The notes beneath the pieces were generated by a model, which saw nothing but the letters and a program-made list of their open reading frames with translations, was not told where the DNA came from and searched no databases. Positions 15,967 through 23,459 of a stretch of DNA of 27,059 bases are shown in pieces. The DNA comes from Porphyromonadaceae bacterium UBA4277 (GTDB lineage: Bacteria > Bacteroidota > Bacteroidia > Bacteroidales > Muribaculaceae), in assembly GCA_002395965.1 (NCBI GenBank), contig DGVT01000018.1, positions 1 to 27,059 on the forward strand, read 5' to 3'. Every line of letters begins with the position of its first letter. The stretch's first letter is position 1. A program made the translations under genes and the position numbers.

Positions 15967-17508
15967 TTATTCTTCTTCGTCGCTCAAATCAACGGCATAA
16001 TACACCTTTTTGCCTGTGGGGTAGAGGCCGGTGACAAACATCACCTTGTCGGCATCGGCCGAGCGCATAATCTGGTTGTAGATGTTTTCCACGTCTTCGC
16101 GAGAATTGACGTTGGTATTGTTGATGTCGGTGATGATGAAGCCATCTTTGATGCCTGCGCGTTTGAACTTGCCGGCTTTCACGCCGATAACCTTGAGGCC
16201 TTGTGAGATGCCCAGGTCCTTTTTCTCTTTGGTGGTGAGTTCGGTAAAGGCACATCCTAAGCTCATCATGTCGCTTGACTTGGTTATCTTGGTGTTACCC
16301 TGGTTGTTCTTGAATGTGACTGTGGTTGAATGCAGCTTATTGTTGCGGTAATAGCTCAAGCTGGCCTTGTCGCCCGGACGCAACTTGTTCATTTGCTCCT
16401 GCATCTCGCCGCTGTTATTCACGTTGGCACCATTCAGTTTCACAATCACGTCGCCCTCTTCCAGACCGGCTTCCTTGGCGGCACTGCGGTCGTTGACTTG
16501 TGCCACATAGATGCCCTCGTTGGTTGCGGTGATATTGTGTTCCTTGGCCAGTTCGGCGTTCAGCTCACGATACTGGATGCCGAGCACTGCACGCTGCACA
16601 GTGCCATACTGCTTGATGTCGGTAACCACTTTCTTGACGGTGTTGCTGGGCACGGCAAACGAGCATCCGCTGTAGTTGCCGGTGGTGCTGTAGATCATGG
16701 TGTTGATGCCTATCAGCTCGCCCGCAGTGTTGACAAGGGCACCGCCGCTATTGCCGGGATTGACGGCTGCATCGTGCTGGATGAAAGACTTGATGCCCAT
16801 GCTCGAGCTCTCGTTCACGCCGCGTCCCTTGGCGCTGATGATGCCGGCGGTCACCGTCGAATTAAGGCCGAATGGGTTACCCACGGCCACACACCATTCG
16901 CCCACCTTCACTGCGTCGCTGTTGCCGAACACGATGGGGTGCAGCCCCTTGGCGTTGATCTTGATCAGGGCTATGTCGGTGCTTTCGTCGGTGCCTACTA
17001 CTGTGGCATTGTAGGTGCTGTTGTCGTTGAGGGTGACCTCAAGTTTCTCGGCTCCGTCAATCACATGATTGTTGGTGACGATGTAGCCATCCTCGCTGAT
17101 GATTACGCCCGAGCCGCTACCTTTGGGCTGAGGGTCGCTCTTCTGCTGCTGTTGCTGCTGGCGGCGTTGTCCTCCGCCGTTGCCGAAGCCAGGGCCGAAG
17201 AAGAACTCAAACGGGTCGAAGTCGCCGCCATACATCTGCTGCCGGCGCGGTGTCTCAAAACTCTTGATGCTTACTACTGAGTTTATGGTGTTTTCAGCAA
17301 CTGTTGTGAAGTCGTTGCCTAATGCTCCGGTGCGGGTCGATGTGGTGACAAAACCATTAGGGTCGCTTACCGTTTGCTCTTTTGCAGGGATAAAAGTGTC
17401 AACATCAACTCCGGCACTCTTCAGTGCTGTAGTGGCCATTAATGTGGTGGCCGAGCCAATGATCGATGCCCCAACAAGCATCAGTGCCAATTTACTCTTT
17501 CTATTCAT
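15967..17508 (-). CDS. htrA: HtrA/DegP (Do-family) periplasmic serine protease
   Basis: A 513-aa envelope quality-control protease/chaperone. An N-terminal hydrophobic segment (about 7-29) is a signal peptide or membrane anchor. The trypsin-like domain shows the full triad: His148 (TNNHVI), Asp178 (STDIALIKI) and Ser254 (NPGNSGGA). PDZ1 spans about 307-400 and a shorter PDZ2 about 412-500. The LA-loop region (about 86-130) is Phe/Gly-rich with a run of six glutamines, encoded by a CAG-type repeat, so it may vary in length between strains. The C-terminus is acidic (SDEEE). The gene stands alone with its own promoter and terminator. Identification is secure; the native substrates are unknown. 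Confidence 0.95.
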   Translation of the reverse strand: MNRKSKLALMLVGASIIGSATTLMATTALKSAGVDVDTFIPAKEQTVSDPNGFVTTSTRTGALGNDFTTVAENTINSVVSIKSFETPRRQQMYGGDFDPFEFFFGPGFGNGGGQRRQQQQQQKSDPQPKGSGSGVIISEDGYIVTNNHVIDGAEKLEVTLNDNSTYNATVVGTDESTDIALIKINAKGLHPIVFGNSDAVKVGEWCVAVGNPFGLNSTVTAGIISAKGRGVNESSSMGIKSFIQHDAAVNPGNSGGALVNTAGELIGINTMIYSTTGNYSGCSFAVPSNTVKKVVTDIKQYGTVQRAVLGIQYRELNAELAKEHNITATNEGIYVAQVNDRSAAKEAGLEEGDVIVKLNGANVNNSGEMQEQMNKLRPGDKASLSYYRNNKLHSTTVTFKNNQGNTKITKSSDMMSLGCAFTELTTKEKKDLGISQGLKVIGVKAGKFKRAGIKDGFIITDINNTNVNSREDVENIYNQIMRSADADKVMFVTGLYPTGKKVYYAVDLSDEEE

Positions 17509-17580
17509 AATCTTTAAGTGTTAAATTATTGTTTGATTTTAATTGTTCAATAGTTAAAATTAACGTTTGCTATTTAACGG

Positions 17581-17611
17581 CAAAAGTATATACTTTATTT
17601 GCAACATCAAT
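17581..17611 (-). promoter_or_regulatory. Promoter of the HtrA gene
   Basis: On the minus strand: ATTG (17611-17608), 19 nt, TACTTTTG (17588-17581), 73 nt before the ATG at 17508. The -7 box is perfect and the -33 is one base off. The stretch from 17612 to 17742, before the repeat array, is AT-rich and shows no gene. Confidence 0.5.
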
Positions 17612-17742
17612 GCCAAAAACCCCGTTTTTTGCAGAATTTAATTGAACACGCCACGCTTTTTAACTTGTTTAGCAATTTTGACACGACAATAATATGATTT
17701 TTTTGTTTTTAGTCACTTGTGACACGAAAAATGACTATATAT

Positions 17743-18050
17743 GAGGCTTTGCCTCGAAGTTACTCACGCTCTGAAAACTGCAAACAAGTTTGCATTTTCA
17801 CTCGCTTAATCGTAACGTTGAGGCTTTGCCTCGAAGTTACTCACGCTCTGAAAATTGCAAACAAGTTTGCATTTTCACTCGCTTAATCGTAACGTTGAGG
17901 CTTTGCCTCGAAGTTACTCACGCTCTGAAAACTGCAAACAAGTTTGCATTTTCACTCGCTTAATCGTAACGTTGAGGCTTTGCCTCGAAGTTACTCACGC
18001 TCTGAAAATTGCAAACAAGTTTGCATTTTCACTCGCTTAATCGTAACTTT
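17743..18050 (+). repeat. Tandem array of four 77-bp repeats
   Basis: Copies start at 17743, 17820, 17897 and 17974. Copies 1 and 3 are identical. Copies 2 and 4 differ from them at one position (C to T in GAAAAyTGC), and copy 4 has one further change at its last bases (GTT to TTT). Each unit holds the hairpin GAGGC-TTT-GCCTC, the sequence GAAGTTACTCACGCTCTGAAAA, a second hairpin TGCAAAC-AA-GTTTGCA, and CACTCGCTTAATCGTAAC. The variable base is the single bulge in the longer hairpin GAAAAyTGCAAAC/GTTTGCATTTTC. The alternation 1=3, 2=4 suggests duplication of a dimer. The period is not a multiple of three and the array is not coding. Confidence 0.95.
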
Positions 18051-18051
18051 G
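18020..18051 (+). promoter_or_regulatory. Promoter formed by the last 77-bp repeat
   Basis: TTTG (18020-18023), 20 nt, TAACTTTG (18044-18051) is a perfect Bacteroidetes promoter, 25 nt before the ATG at 18076. The three upstream copies have TAACGTTG at the same place. The spacing, and the linker CTCGCTTAATCG, are the same as in the ppdK promoter at 2791-2822. Confidence 0.75.
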
Positions 18052-18075
18052 CACATTATTAAAATATATATAGTT

Positions 18076-18729
18076 ATGACAAGAAGATTATTTTTGGCGC
18101 TAATCGCTGCAGTGCCGGTGCTCGCCATGGCGCAGCATTTTCCCGATCGTGTAATGACTGTGGAAGAAATCAAACCCGAAAATTGCGAAATCTTCACTGC
18201 TACCGGCGACCTGAACAAAGACGGCCGGGCCGATGTGGTGATAATTGCGACTCCTAAGAATAAACAGCACATGAAGACCCGCGACGATGGCTATACCTAT
18301 AATTTTAATCAGCCTGTGCTTGCAATCTATTTTGCTACGCGGGCCGGAGGCTATGAGCTATGGAAGAAATATGACAAAATGCTGCCTCACCCCGAGGATG
18401 AATACTATTTTATCAATACATCAGTTACAATTACTGAACGCGGAACACTCCAGTTCGACATTGAGGGTTTTTCGTCGGCAGGCTCCTATGGCAGCTCCAA
18501 CAACACCTATTTGTTCCGCTATCAGGACAATGATTTCTATCTAATAGGAAGTGAATATTCCGAGTTCTCGCGCAATACCGGCGAGAGTGCAAAGACGAGT
18601 AATAATTACTTGACCAACAAGTGCCTCACCACCAAGTCTAACGAGTTTGATAAAAATGTAAAGACTACATCAAAGTGGAGCAAGCTCCCGGCAAAACCGC
18701 TGCGGCGAATGGGCTTTGAGCTTGAATAG
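18076..18729 (+). CDS. Exported protein with FG-GAP/VCBS-like motif
   Basis: A 217-aa protein with a signal peptide (MTRRLFLALIAAVPVLAMAQ). The segment GDLNKDGRADVVIIATP (about 43-59) is the calcium-binding loop seen in FG-GAP/VCBS and similar repeats; only one copy is clear. The rest (aromatic, Asn/Ser-rich, FDIEGFSSAGSYGSSNNTYLFRY) resembles small periplasmic proteins of Bacteroidales with no known role. An open frame continues upstream through the repeats, but the promoter ends just before ATG 18076, so that start is chosen. First gene of a three-gene operon; the HAD gene follows 8 nt after its stop. Confidence 0.7.
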   Translation: MTRRLFLALIAAVPVLAMAQHFPDRVMTVEEIKPENCEIFTATGDLNKDGRADVVIIATPKNKQHMKTRDDGYTYNFNQPVLAIYFATRAGGYELWKKYDKMLPHPEDEYYFINTSVTITERGTLQFDIEGFSSAGSYGSSNNTYLFRYQDNDFYLIGSEYSEFSRNTGESAKTSNNYLTNKCLTTKSNEFDKNVKTTSKWSKLPAKPLRRMGFELE

Positions 18730-18737
18730 GAAGAATC

Positions 18738-19379
18738 ATGGAGAATATTACAACAATAGTGTTTGACTTGGGTGGGGTGGTGTTTGACATCGACAAGAAT
18801 AACGCCATCGCCCGGTTTGAAGAGATAGGGTTTGACCAGGCCGCTCAATGGCTCGATGCCTACGAGCAGAAAGGCATATTCGGCGACGTGGAAGCCGGAC
18901 GAATTAATGCTGAGGAATTTCGCGCGGCATTGTGCCGGCTTGCAGGAAAAGACTTCACCATCGAGCAGTGCATGTATGCCTGGCAGGGTTATTATGTGGG
19001 TCTGCCCAAAGGTAATCTTGACGCTATTATGCAGTTGCGTCGCAGTGGCTATCGCGTGTGCCTGCTGAGCAACACTAATCCGTTTATGATGGCGTGGGCG
19101 CGCAGTGGTGCCTTCGACGGAAAAGGCAATGCGCTTCAGCACTACTTCGATGCACTGTATCTGAGCTATGAAATGAAGGTGATGAAGCCCGATGCCCGCA
19201 TCTTTGAGATGATGCTCGAAGCCGAGGGGGTGAAGGCCGAAAACACAATCTTCATCGACGACGGGCCGCGCAACGTGGCTGCCGCCGCCGTCCTGGGCAT
19301 GCACACGTTGCAGCCTGAGGGCGCCCATGACTGGCGGGTGCCATTGTGGCAGGTGCTGAACATGCAACCGAATGATTAA
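18738..19379 (+). CDS. HAD-superfamily phosphatase, YihX-like
   Basis: A 213-aa cytoplasmic HAD-IA hydrolase. Motif I is FDLGGVVFDID (nucleophile Asp10; the usual second Asp is Gly12, as in YihX-type DLGNV motifs). Motif II is LLSNTN (Ser111), motif III is MKPDARIF (Lys150), motif IV is IFIDDGPRN (Asp174, Asp175). The helical cap lies at about 20-90. Overall layout and motif spacing resemble E. coli YihX, an alpha-D-glucose-1-phosphate phosphatase, so a sugar phosphate is a likely but unproven substrate. It is co-transcribed with the upstream exported protein (8-nt gap) and the downstream esterase (14-nt gap). Confidence 0.85.
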   Translation: MENITTIVFDLGGVVFDIDKNNAIARFEEIGFDQAAQWLDAYEQKGIFGDVEAGRINAEEFRAALCRLAGKDFTIEQCMYAWQGYYVGLPKGNLDAIMQLRRSGYRVCLLSNTNPFMMAWARSGAFDGKGNALQHYFDALYLSYEMKVMKPDARIFEMMLEAEGVKAENTIFIDDGPRNVAAAAVLGMHTLQPEGAHDWRVPLWQVLNMQPND

Positions 19380-19393
19380 CCGAATATAAAAGT

Positions 19394-20542
19394 ATGAAAG
19401 CTATAAACCGAATTTTAAGTTTTGCCGCTTGTGCAACGCTGGGCTTTAGCCTGAATGCTCAGCAAGAGCTGTGGGGAGGAGCTAAAGGTTCTCCTCAAAT
19501 CAGCGATAATGGCTCAGTAACCTTCAGCATTAAAGCCCCTAATGCTTCGCAGGTTAAGTTGAAACTCGACTATCGTGCCGACACCGCGATGACGCGCGAT
19601 GCCAATGGCGTGTGGACGTTGACCATCGATGCGCTCAAGCCCGACATCTATCGCTATAACTTTATAGTCGATGGCGTGAAAACGCTTGACCCCGAGAATG
19701 TTTACGTCATGCGCGACGTCTCGACGCTGATGAATATGTTCATCGTTAAAGGCCTGCAGAGCAATCTCCTGGCGGTCAACGATGTGCCTCATGGCGAGGT
19801 GCGTGCCGTGTGGTACGACTCGCCTCAGTTAAACTCCCGCCGGCGGATGATGGTTTACACGCCGGCAGGTTATGACGATGGCGACAAACGCTATCCGGTA
19901 TTATACCTACTTCACGGGTCGGGCGGCGACGAAACAGCCTGGCTCGAGCAGGGGCGCACCGCGCAAGTGCTCGACAACCTGATTGCTCAGGGCAAAGCCG
20001 TGCCCATGATTGTGGTCATGCCCAATGGCAACGTTGACGAGCAAGCGGCGCCGGGTAGTGCTGCGGCAGGCCTTGTGCCACCAACGTTTGCCCACAGCAA
20101 GTGGATGGAAGGCAGTTTCGAACAGAGTTTTACCGATATCATGAAATATGTCGATACCCATTTCCGCACGCTGGCCGAAAAGCGCGGACGTGCCATTGCC
20201 GGATTGTCGATGGGTGGCTATCACTCACTATACATCAGTGCTAACAATCCCGATGCGTTTGACTATATCGGTCTGTTCTCGGCTGCCGTTACTCCCCGGC
20301 GTGGTGTGAATTCGCCTATCTATGACAATATAGAACAGAAGTTGGCCAAGCAATTCAGCATGAAACCAGAGCTGTATTGGATTGGCATCGGGCATGACGA
20401 TTTCCTGTATAAAGACAATGAGGCATTCAGGGCAATGCTCGACAAGAGAAGCCTCAAATATGTGTATCGCGAGAGCGATGGCGGTCACGAGTGGCGTAAC
20501 TGGAGGCTCTACCTCACCGAGTTTGTCCCGTTGCTGTTTTAA
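19394..20542 (+). CDS. Exported CE1-type esterase with N-terminal E-set/CBM48-like domain
   Basis: A 382-aa protein with a signal peptide (about 1-22, ending SLNA/Q). Residues 28-118 look like an early-set (CBM48-type) beta-sandwich (VTFSIKAPNASQVKLKLDY ... DIYRYNFIVDG). The alpha/beta-hydrolase domain shows the oxyanion region YLLHGSGGDE (171-180), the nucleophile elbow GLSMGGYHS (Ser272), an acid candidate Asp335/336 in GIGHDDFLY and catalytic His365 in DGGHEWRNW. This architecture is that of feruloyl/acetyl esterases (CE1, esterase D family) that remove ester decorations from plant polysaccharides in Bacteroidales. The specific substrate is not established. Last gene of the operon; the inverted-repeat element at 20565 follows 22 nt after its stop. 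Confidence 0.87.
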   Translation: MKAINRILSFAACATLGFSLNAQQELWGGAKGSPQISDNGSVTFSIKAPNASQVKLKLDYRADTAMTRDANGVWTLTIDALKPDIYRYNFIVDGVKTLDPENVYVMRDVSTLMNMFIVKGLQSNLLAVNDVPHGEVRAVWYDSPQLNSRRRMMVYTPAGYDDGDKRYPVLYLLHGSGGDETAWLEQGRTAQVLDNLIAQGKAVPMIVVMPNGNVDEQAAPGSAAAGLVPPTFAHSKWMEGSFEQSFTDIMKYVDTHFRTLAEKRGRAIAGLSMGGYHSLYISANNPDAFDYIGLFSAAVTPRRGVNSPIYDNIEQKLAKQFSMKPELYWIGIGHDDFLYKDNEAFRAMLDKRSLKYVYRESDGGHEWRNWRLYLTEFVPLLF

Positions 20543-20564
20543 TCTGCATAATTCTTGATTGAGG

Positions 20565-20687
20565 CCACTTGAAAAAGTCGTATTTTATGCTTTTGCCCTT
20601 TCAGGGCGAAACATAACTTCTCGATTATCACCCAGGGCGTTGCCCTGGGCTGAGAGCTTACAGTCCTTTCAGGACTTTTTCAAGTGG
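20565..20687. repeat. 123-bp inverted-repeat element with TTC-loop hairpins
   Basis: CCACTTGAAAAAGTC (20565-20579) and its exact reverse complement (20673-20687) enclose three hairpins: GCCCT-TTC-AGGGC (20595-20607), CCCAGGGC-GTT-GCCCTGGG (20631-20649) and AGTCCT-TTC-AGGACT (20662-20676). No coding capacity. It looks like a small non-autonomous insertion or an interspersed palindromic element. Lying 22 nt after the esterase stop, it could also end transcription. Confidence 0.7.
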
Positions 20688-21060
20688 ACTCTTAATTCAG
20701 TCTCTAAAGAAATATAAATTGTATAATTGGCTATATATCAGGCTGTAATCTCCTGGCGCGAGTTGGAGGAGGCCGGGGGTGGTGTGCCCGAAGGCGTGCG
20801 TGGTGCCTGCGCGGTAGAGAAGGTTCCACGCTTTGCGTGAGAAATTTTCCAAATTATAAACAAATTTTTCCCAAAAATACTGGTCACTTGCAAACCCTGT
20901 GTTGAGTTTCGTCGCGACATGATGAAGCGAGTGTTGCGCGAAATGCAGCTCGCGGTGCCCATGGGCATCATCACTCGACCCAACATTGCTGCATCGTGGA
21001 TGCACGCATCTTGGTCACAGCGGTCAGGGCAGTAAAGAGCCTCGTAGAGGAACTTTGTGG
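20688..21060. other. Unexplained intergenic stretch with small hairpins
   Basis: No gene is convincing on either strand. Open frames of about 100-130 codons exist on the minus strand but show no recognisable domain and overlap each other. Local dyads include CACGC-TTT-GCGTG (20827-20839), TGCCCATGGGCA (20956-20967), GCATC-GTG-GATGC (20991-21003) and CCTC-GTA-GAGG (21040-21050). It may be a decayed repeat or an untranslated RNA; it matches none of the common structured RNAs I can recognise. Confidence 0.35.
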
Positions 21061-21067
21061 TATCGTT

Positions 21068-21099
21068 TTTGTTCGTCTCACCTATTTGCAGTAATTTTG
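21068..21099 (+). promoter_or_regulatory. tsaD promoter
   Basis: TTTG (21068-21071), 20 nt, TAATTTTG (21092-21099), both matching consensus, 26 nt before the ATG at 21126. Confidence 0.65.
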
Positions 21100-21125
21100 C
21101 ACGAGATTTTAAGAAACCGTTATTA

Positions 21126-22142
21126 ATGCAATACATATTAGGTATAGAATCGTCGTGCGACGATACCTCGGCTGCTGTGGTCGATCAGCGTGGAGTATTA
21201 CTCTCGAATGTGATAGCAAGCCAGAAGGTTCATGAGAATTATGGTGGGGTAGTGCCTGAATTGGCTTCCCGTGCCCACCAGCAGAACATTGTGCCGGTGG
21301 TGAGTGAAGCCATACGCCAGGCCGGCATCTCCTGTGGCAATATCAGTGCCATAGCTTTCACACGCGGTCCCGGCCTGCCGGGATCGCTGCATGTGGGCAC
21401 CAGTTTTGCCAAAGGGCTTGCTCTGGCATTAGATGTTCCTCTTGTCGATGTCAACCACTTGCACGGGCATGTGCTGGCGCATTTCATCAAAGAGGATGAA
21501 AACACGCCTGTGCCCGATTTCCCGTTCCTGTGCCTGCTGATTTCGGGTGGTAATTCACAGATTGTGCTTGTTAAGTCGCCAAATGATATGCAAATCTTGG
21601 GTCAGACCATCGATGATGCCGCAGGTGAGGCATTCGACAAGTGCGCTAAAGTGATGGGACTGCCTTACCCCGGTGGGCCCGTTATCGACAGCCTGGCAGC
21701 TCAGGGCGACAGCTCACGATTCAAGTTTGCCAAGCCGCATATCCCTGACCTCAACTATAGTTTCAGCGGGCTCAAGACGTCGTTCCTCTACACCCTGCGC
21801 GATGCCTTAAAGACCGATCCGCAATTTATTGAAAATAATAAGGCCGACCTTGCAGCATCGTTGCAGAAAACTATTGTCGATATTCTGATGGACAAGTTTG
21901 CAAAAGCCGTGAAAGCCACCGCTGTGAAGACAATAGCCATCTCGGGAGGGGTGTCGGCCAACTCGGCAGTTCGCGATGTCGTTGCCGACTATGCACGTCG
22001 GCATCATCTCAAGGCGTTCATTCCCAAGCGCGTTTTCACAACCGACAATGCCGCCATGATAGCCGTGGCCGGGTTATATAAATTTTTAAATAAGGAATTT
22101 TGCGACATCACGGCGCCGCCATTCTCGAGGGTGCATATCTGA
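21126..22142 (+). CDS. tsaD: tRNA N6-adenosine threonylcarbamoyltransferase TsaD
   Basis: Transfers the threonylcarbamoyl group to A37 of ANN-decoding tRNAs (t6A), working with TsaB, TsaE and TsaC in the cytoplasm. The 338-aa product has normal family length. Visible: the N-terminal GIESSCDDTSAA (6-17), metal-binding His111 and His115 in HLHGH, the glycine-rich ISGGNSQIVLV, KVMGLPYPGGP, and a C-terminal metal-ligand candidate Asp307 in TTDNAAMIA. The frame is open upstream to 21057, but the promoter at 21068-21099 and the conserved MQYILGIESS start favour ATG 21126. Probably an essential housekeeping gene, possibly co-transcribed with cinA 72 nt downstream. Confidence 0.97.
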   Translation: MQYILGIESSCDDTSAAVVDQRGVLLSNVIASQKVHENYGGVVPELASRAHQQNIVPVVSEAIRQAGISCGNISAIAFTRGPGLPGSLHVGTSFAKGLALALDVPLVDVNHLHGHVLAHFIKEDENTPVPDFPFLCLLISGGNSQIVLVKSPNDMQILGQTIDDAAGEAFDKCAKVMGLPYPGGPVIDSLAAQGDSSRFKFAKPHIPDLNYSFSGLKTSFLYTLRDALKTDPQFIENNKADLAASLQKTIVDILMDKFAKAVKATAVKTIAISGGVSANSAVRDVVADYARRHHLKAFIPKRVFTTDNAAMIAVAGLYKFLNKEFCDITAPPFSRVHI

Positions 22143-22214
22143 TGAGCCATTCATCACAGGCCTCGTGGACGGTCGAGGCTGGATTTGTTCAGAACTTTTT
22201 AACCGAATAATACA

Positions 22215-23459
22215 ATGAAATATAGCGTTATAGCCATAGGCGATGAGTTGCTCATAGGGCAGGTGACCGACACCAACTCGGGGTGGATTGCGAGGCATTT
22301 GTCGCCGTTAGGGTGGGAGATGCAAACAGTGCAGGTCGTGGCCGATTCGCCCGATGCCATCGAGCACGCCATCGATGAGGCGTTTGCACAATCGTCGGTA
22401 GTGCTGATGACCGGCGGCTTAGGACCCACTAAAGACGATATCACAAAGCCGGCACTGTGCCACTACTTTGGTGGCGAGATGGTGCGCGACGAGCAGGTAG
22501 CACGGCAGGTAGAGTGGGTAGTCGAACAGCGTCACCTCAAGTTAAACGACTACACTCGCGATCAGGCCATCGTGCCATCGTCGTGCCGTGTCATACAAAA
22601 CGAAGTGGGCACTGCGCCGCTCATGTGGTTTGAGCGTGACGGAAAAGTATTGGTTTCGATGCCCGGAGTGCCATTTGAAACCCAGACAATGATGCAGCGT
22701 GCCGTAATACCGCAGCTCATGGCACATTTCCACAGCGATGTTACAATCGAATACCGCACAATGGTTGTGGTGGGAATTATCGAGTCGTTGCTGGCTATGC
22801 AGCTTGATGAGTTTGAGCGCAGTCTGCCGGACAATTTCCATTTGGCCTATCTGCCGCAAGGCGGCTACATGTTGCTTCGCCTGCATGGCCGCCATGCCGA
22901 TGCTGCCGTGCTCCACAGCCAGTTAGAGCGTTATATGGCTCAGTTGCACGACATCTTGGGCGATGCCATAGTAAGTGATGATGAGAAGCCGCTTGCTGCC
23001 ATTGTGGGGCAGTTGCTACGCGAAAAGGGGCTCACGCTTTCCACTGCCGAGAGTTGTACGGGCGGAAACATTGCTCACCAGATAACCATGGTGGCCGGTA
23101 GCAGCGACTATTACAAGGGGAGTGTGGTGAGCTATGCCACGGCCATAAAGACCGATGTCTTGGGCGTAAATCAGGACGATGTAGATAGATACACTGTTGT
23201 GAGTGAGCCCGTTGCCCGGCAGATGGCTGCCGGCGTAGCACGAGTGCTCGGCACCGATTGCTCAATTGCTACAACAGGAATTGCCGGCCCCGGTGGCGGC
23301 GACGATGTGAACCCTGTGGGCACGGTGTGGATGGCAGTGAACGTGTGTGGCAACATTGTGACAGTAAAGAAGCACTATCCCGGCACGCGCGACCGTGTGA
23401 TAACACGCGCCACCACCGACTCTCTGCTTTTGCTGTTAAATCACTTGCAGGGGCATTAA
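22215..23459 (+). CDS. cinA: CinA-like protein (competence/damage-inducible; nicotinamide-nucleotide amidohydrolase domain)
   Basis: A 414-aa two-domain protein. The N-terminal MoCF-like domain (IGDELLIGQVTDTNS, MTGGLGPTKDD at 65-75) is associated with ADP-ribose pyrophosphatase activity in CinA homologues. The C-terminal PncC domain (about 258-412) has the catalytic serine motif AESCTGG (278-284), YYKGSVVSYA and TGIAGPGG (354-361), and deamidates NMN to NaMN in pyridine-nucleotide salvage. Length and motifs are those of full CinA. A hairpin GCCTCG/CGAGGC (22161-22180) lies in the gap after tsaD. Its stop (23457-23459) overlaps the stop of the convergent DUF445 gene (23456-23458) within TTAA, so no terminator separates them. 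Confidence 0.95.
   Translation: MKYSVIAIGDELLIGQVTDTNSGWIARHLSPLGWEMQTVQVVADSPDAIEHAIDEAFAQSSVVLMTGGLGPTKDDITKPALCHYFGGEMVRDEQVARQVEWVVEQRHLKLNDYTRDQAIVPSSCRVIQNEVGTAPLMWFERDGKVLVSMPGVPFETQTMMQRAVIPQLMAHFHSDVTIEYRTMVVVGIIESLLAMQLDEFERSLPDNFHLAYLPQGGYMLLRLHGRHADAAVLHSQLERYMAQLHDILGDAIVSDDEKPLAAIVGQLLREKGLTLSTAESCTGGNIAHQITMVAGSSDYYKGSVVSYATAIKTDVLGVNQDDVDRYTVVSEPVARQMAAGVARVLGTDCSIATTGIAGPGGGDDVNPVGTVWMAVNVCGNIVTVKKHYPGTRDRVITRATTDSLLLLLNHLQGH

Noticed and set aside
17116..17172. CAG-type triplet run in the HtrA gene as a phase-variable tract
   Set aside because: Triplet changes would only alter the length of a loop near the active site, not switch the frame; noted as length variation only.
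16330..17280. 316-codon open frame on the + strand
   Set aside because: Lies wholly antisense to the HtrA gene, whose catalytic motifs are intact; composition (His/Val/Gly-rich, no domain) is that of a shadow frame in GC-rich coding DNA.
17743..18050. Tandem repeats as a CRISPR array
   Set aside because: Units are 77 bp, head to tail, with no unique spacers, and no cas genes are present.
17855..18075. Open frames running through the repeat array as an N-terminal extension of the 18076 gene
   Set aside because: The repeat period is not divisible by three, the extension would precede the promoter, and the ATG at 18076 starts a clear signal peptide.
20738..21136. 132-codon minus-strand frame, and an overlapping 102-codon frame at 20697-21005, as genes
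   Set aside because: No recognisable domain, the two frames overlap each other, and the first runs across the tsaD promoter and start codon; no promoter or start context was found.
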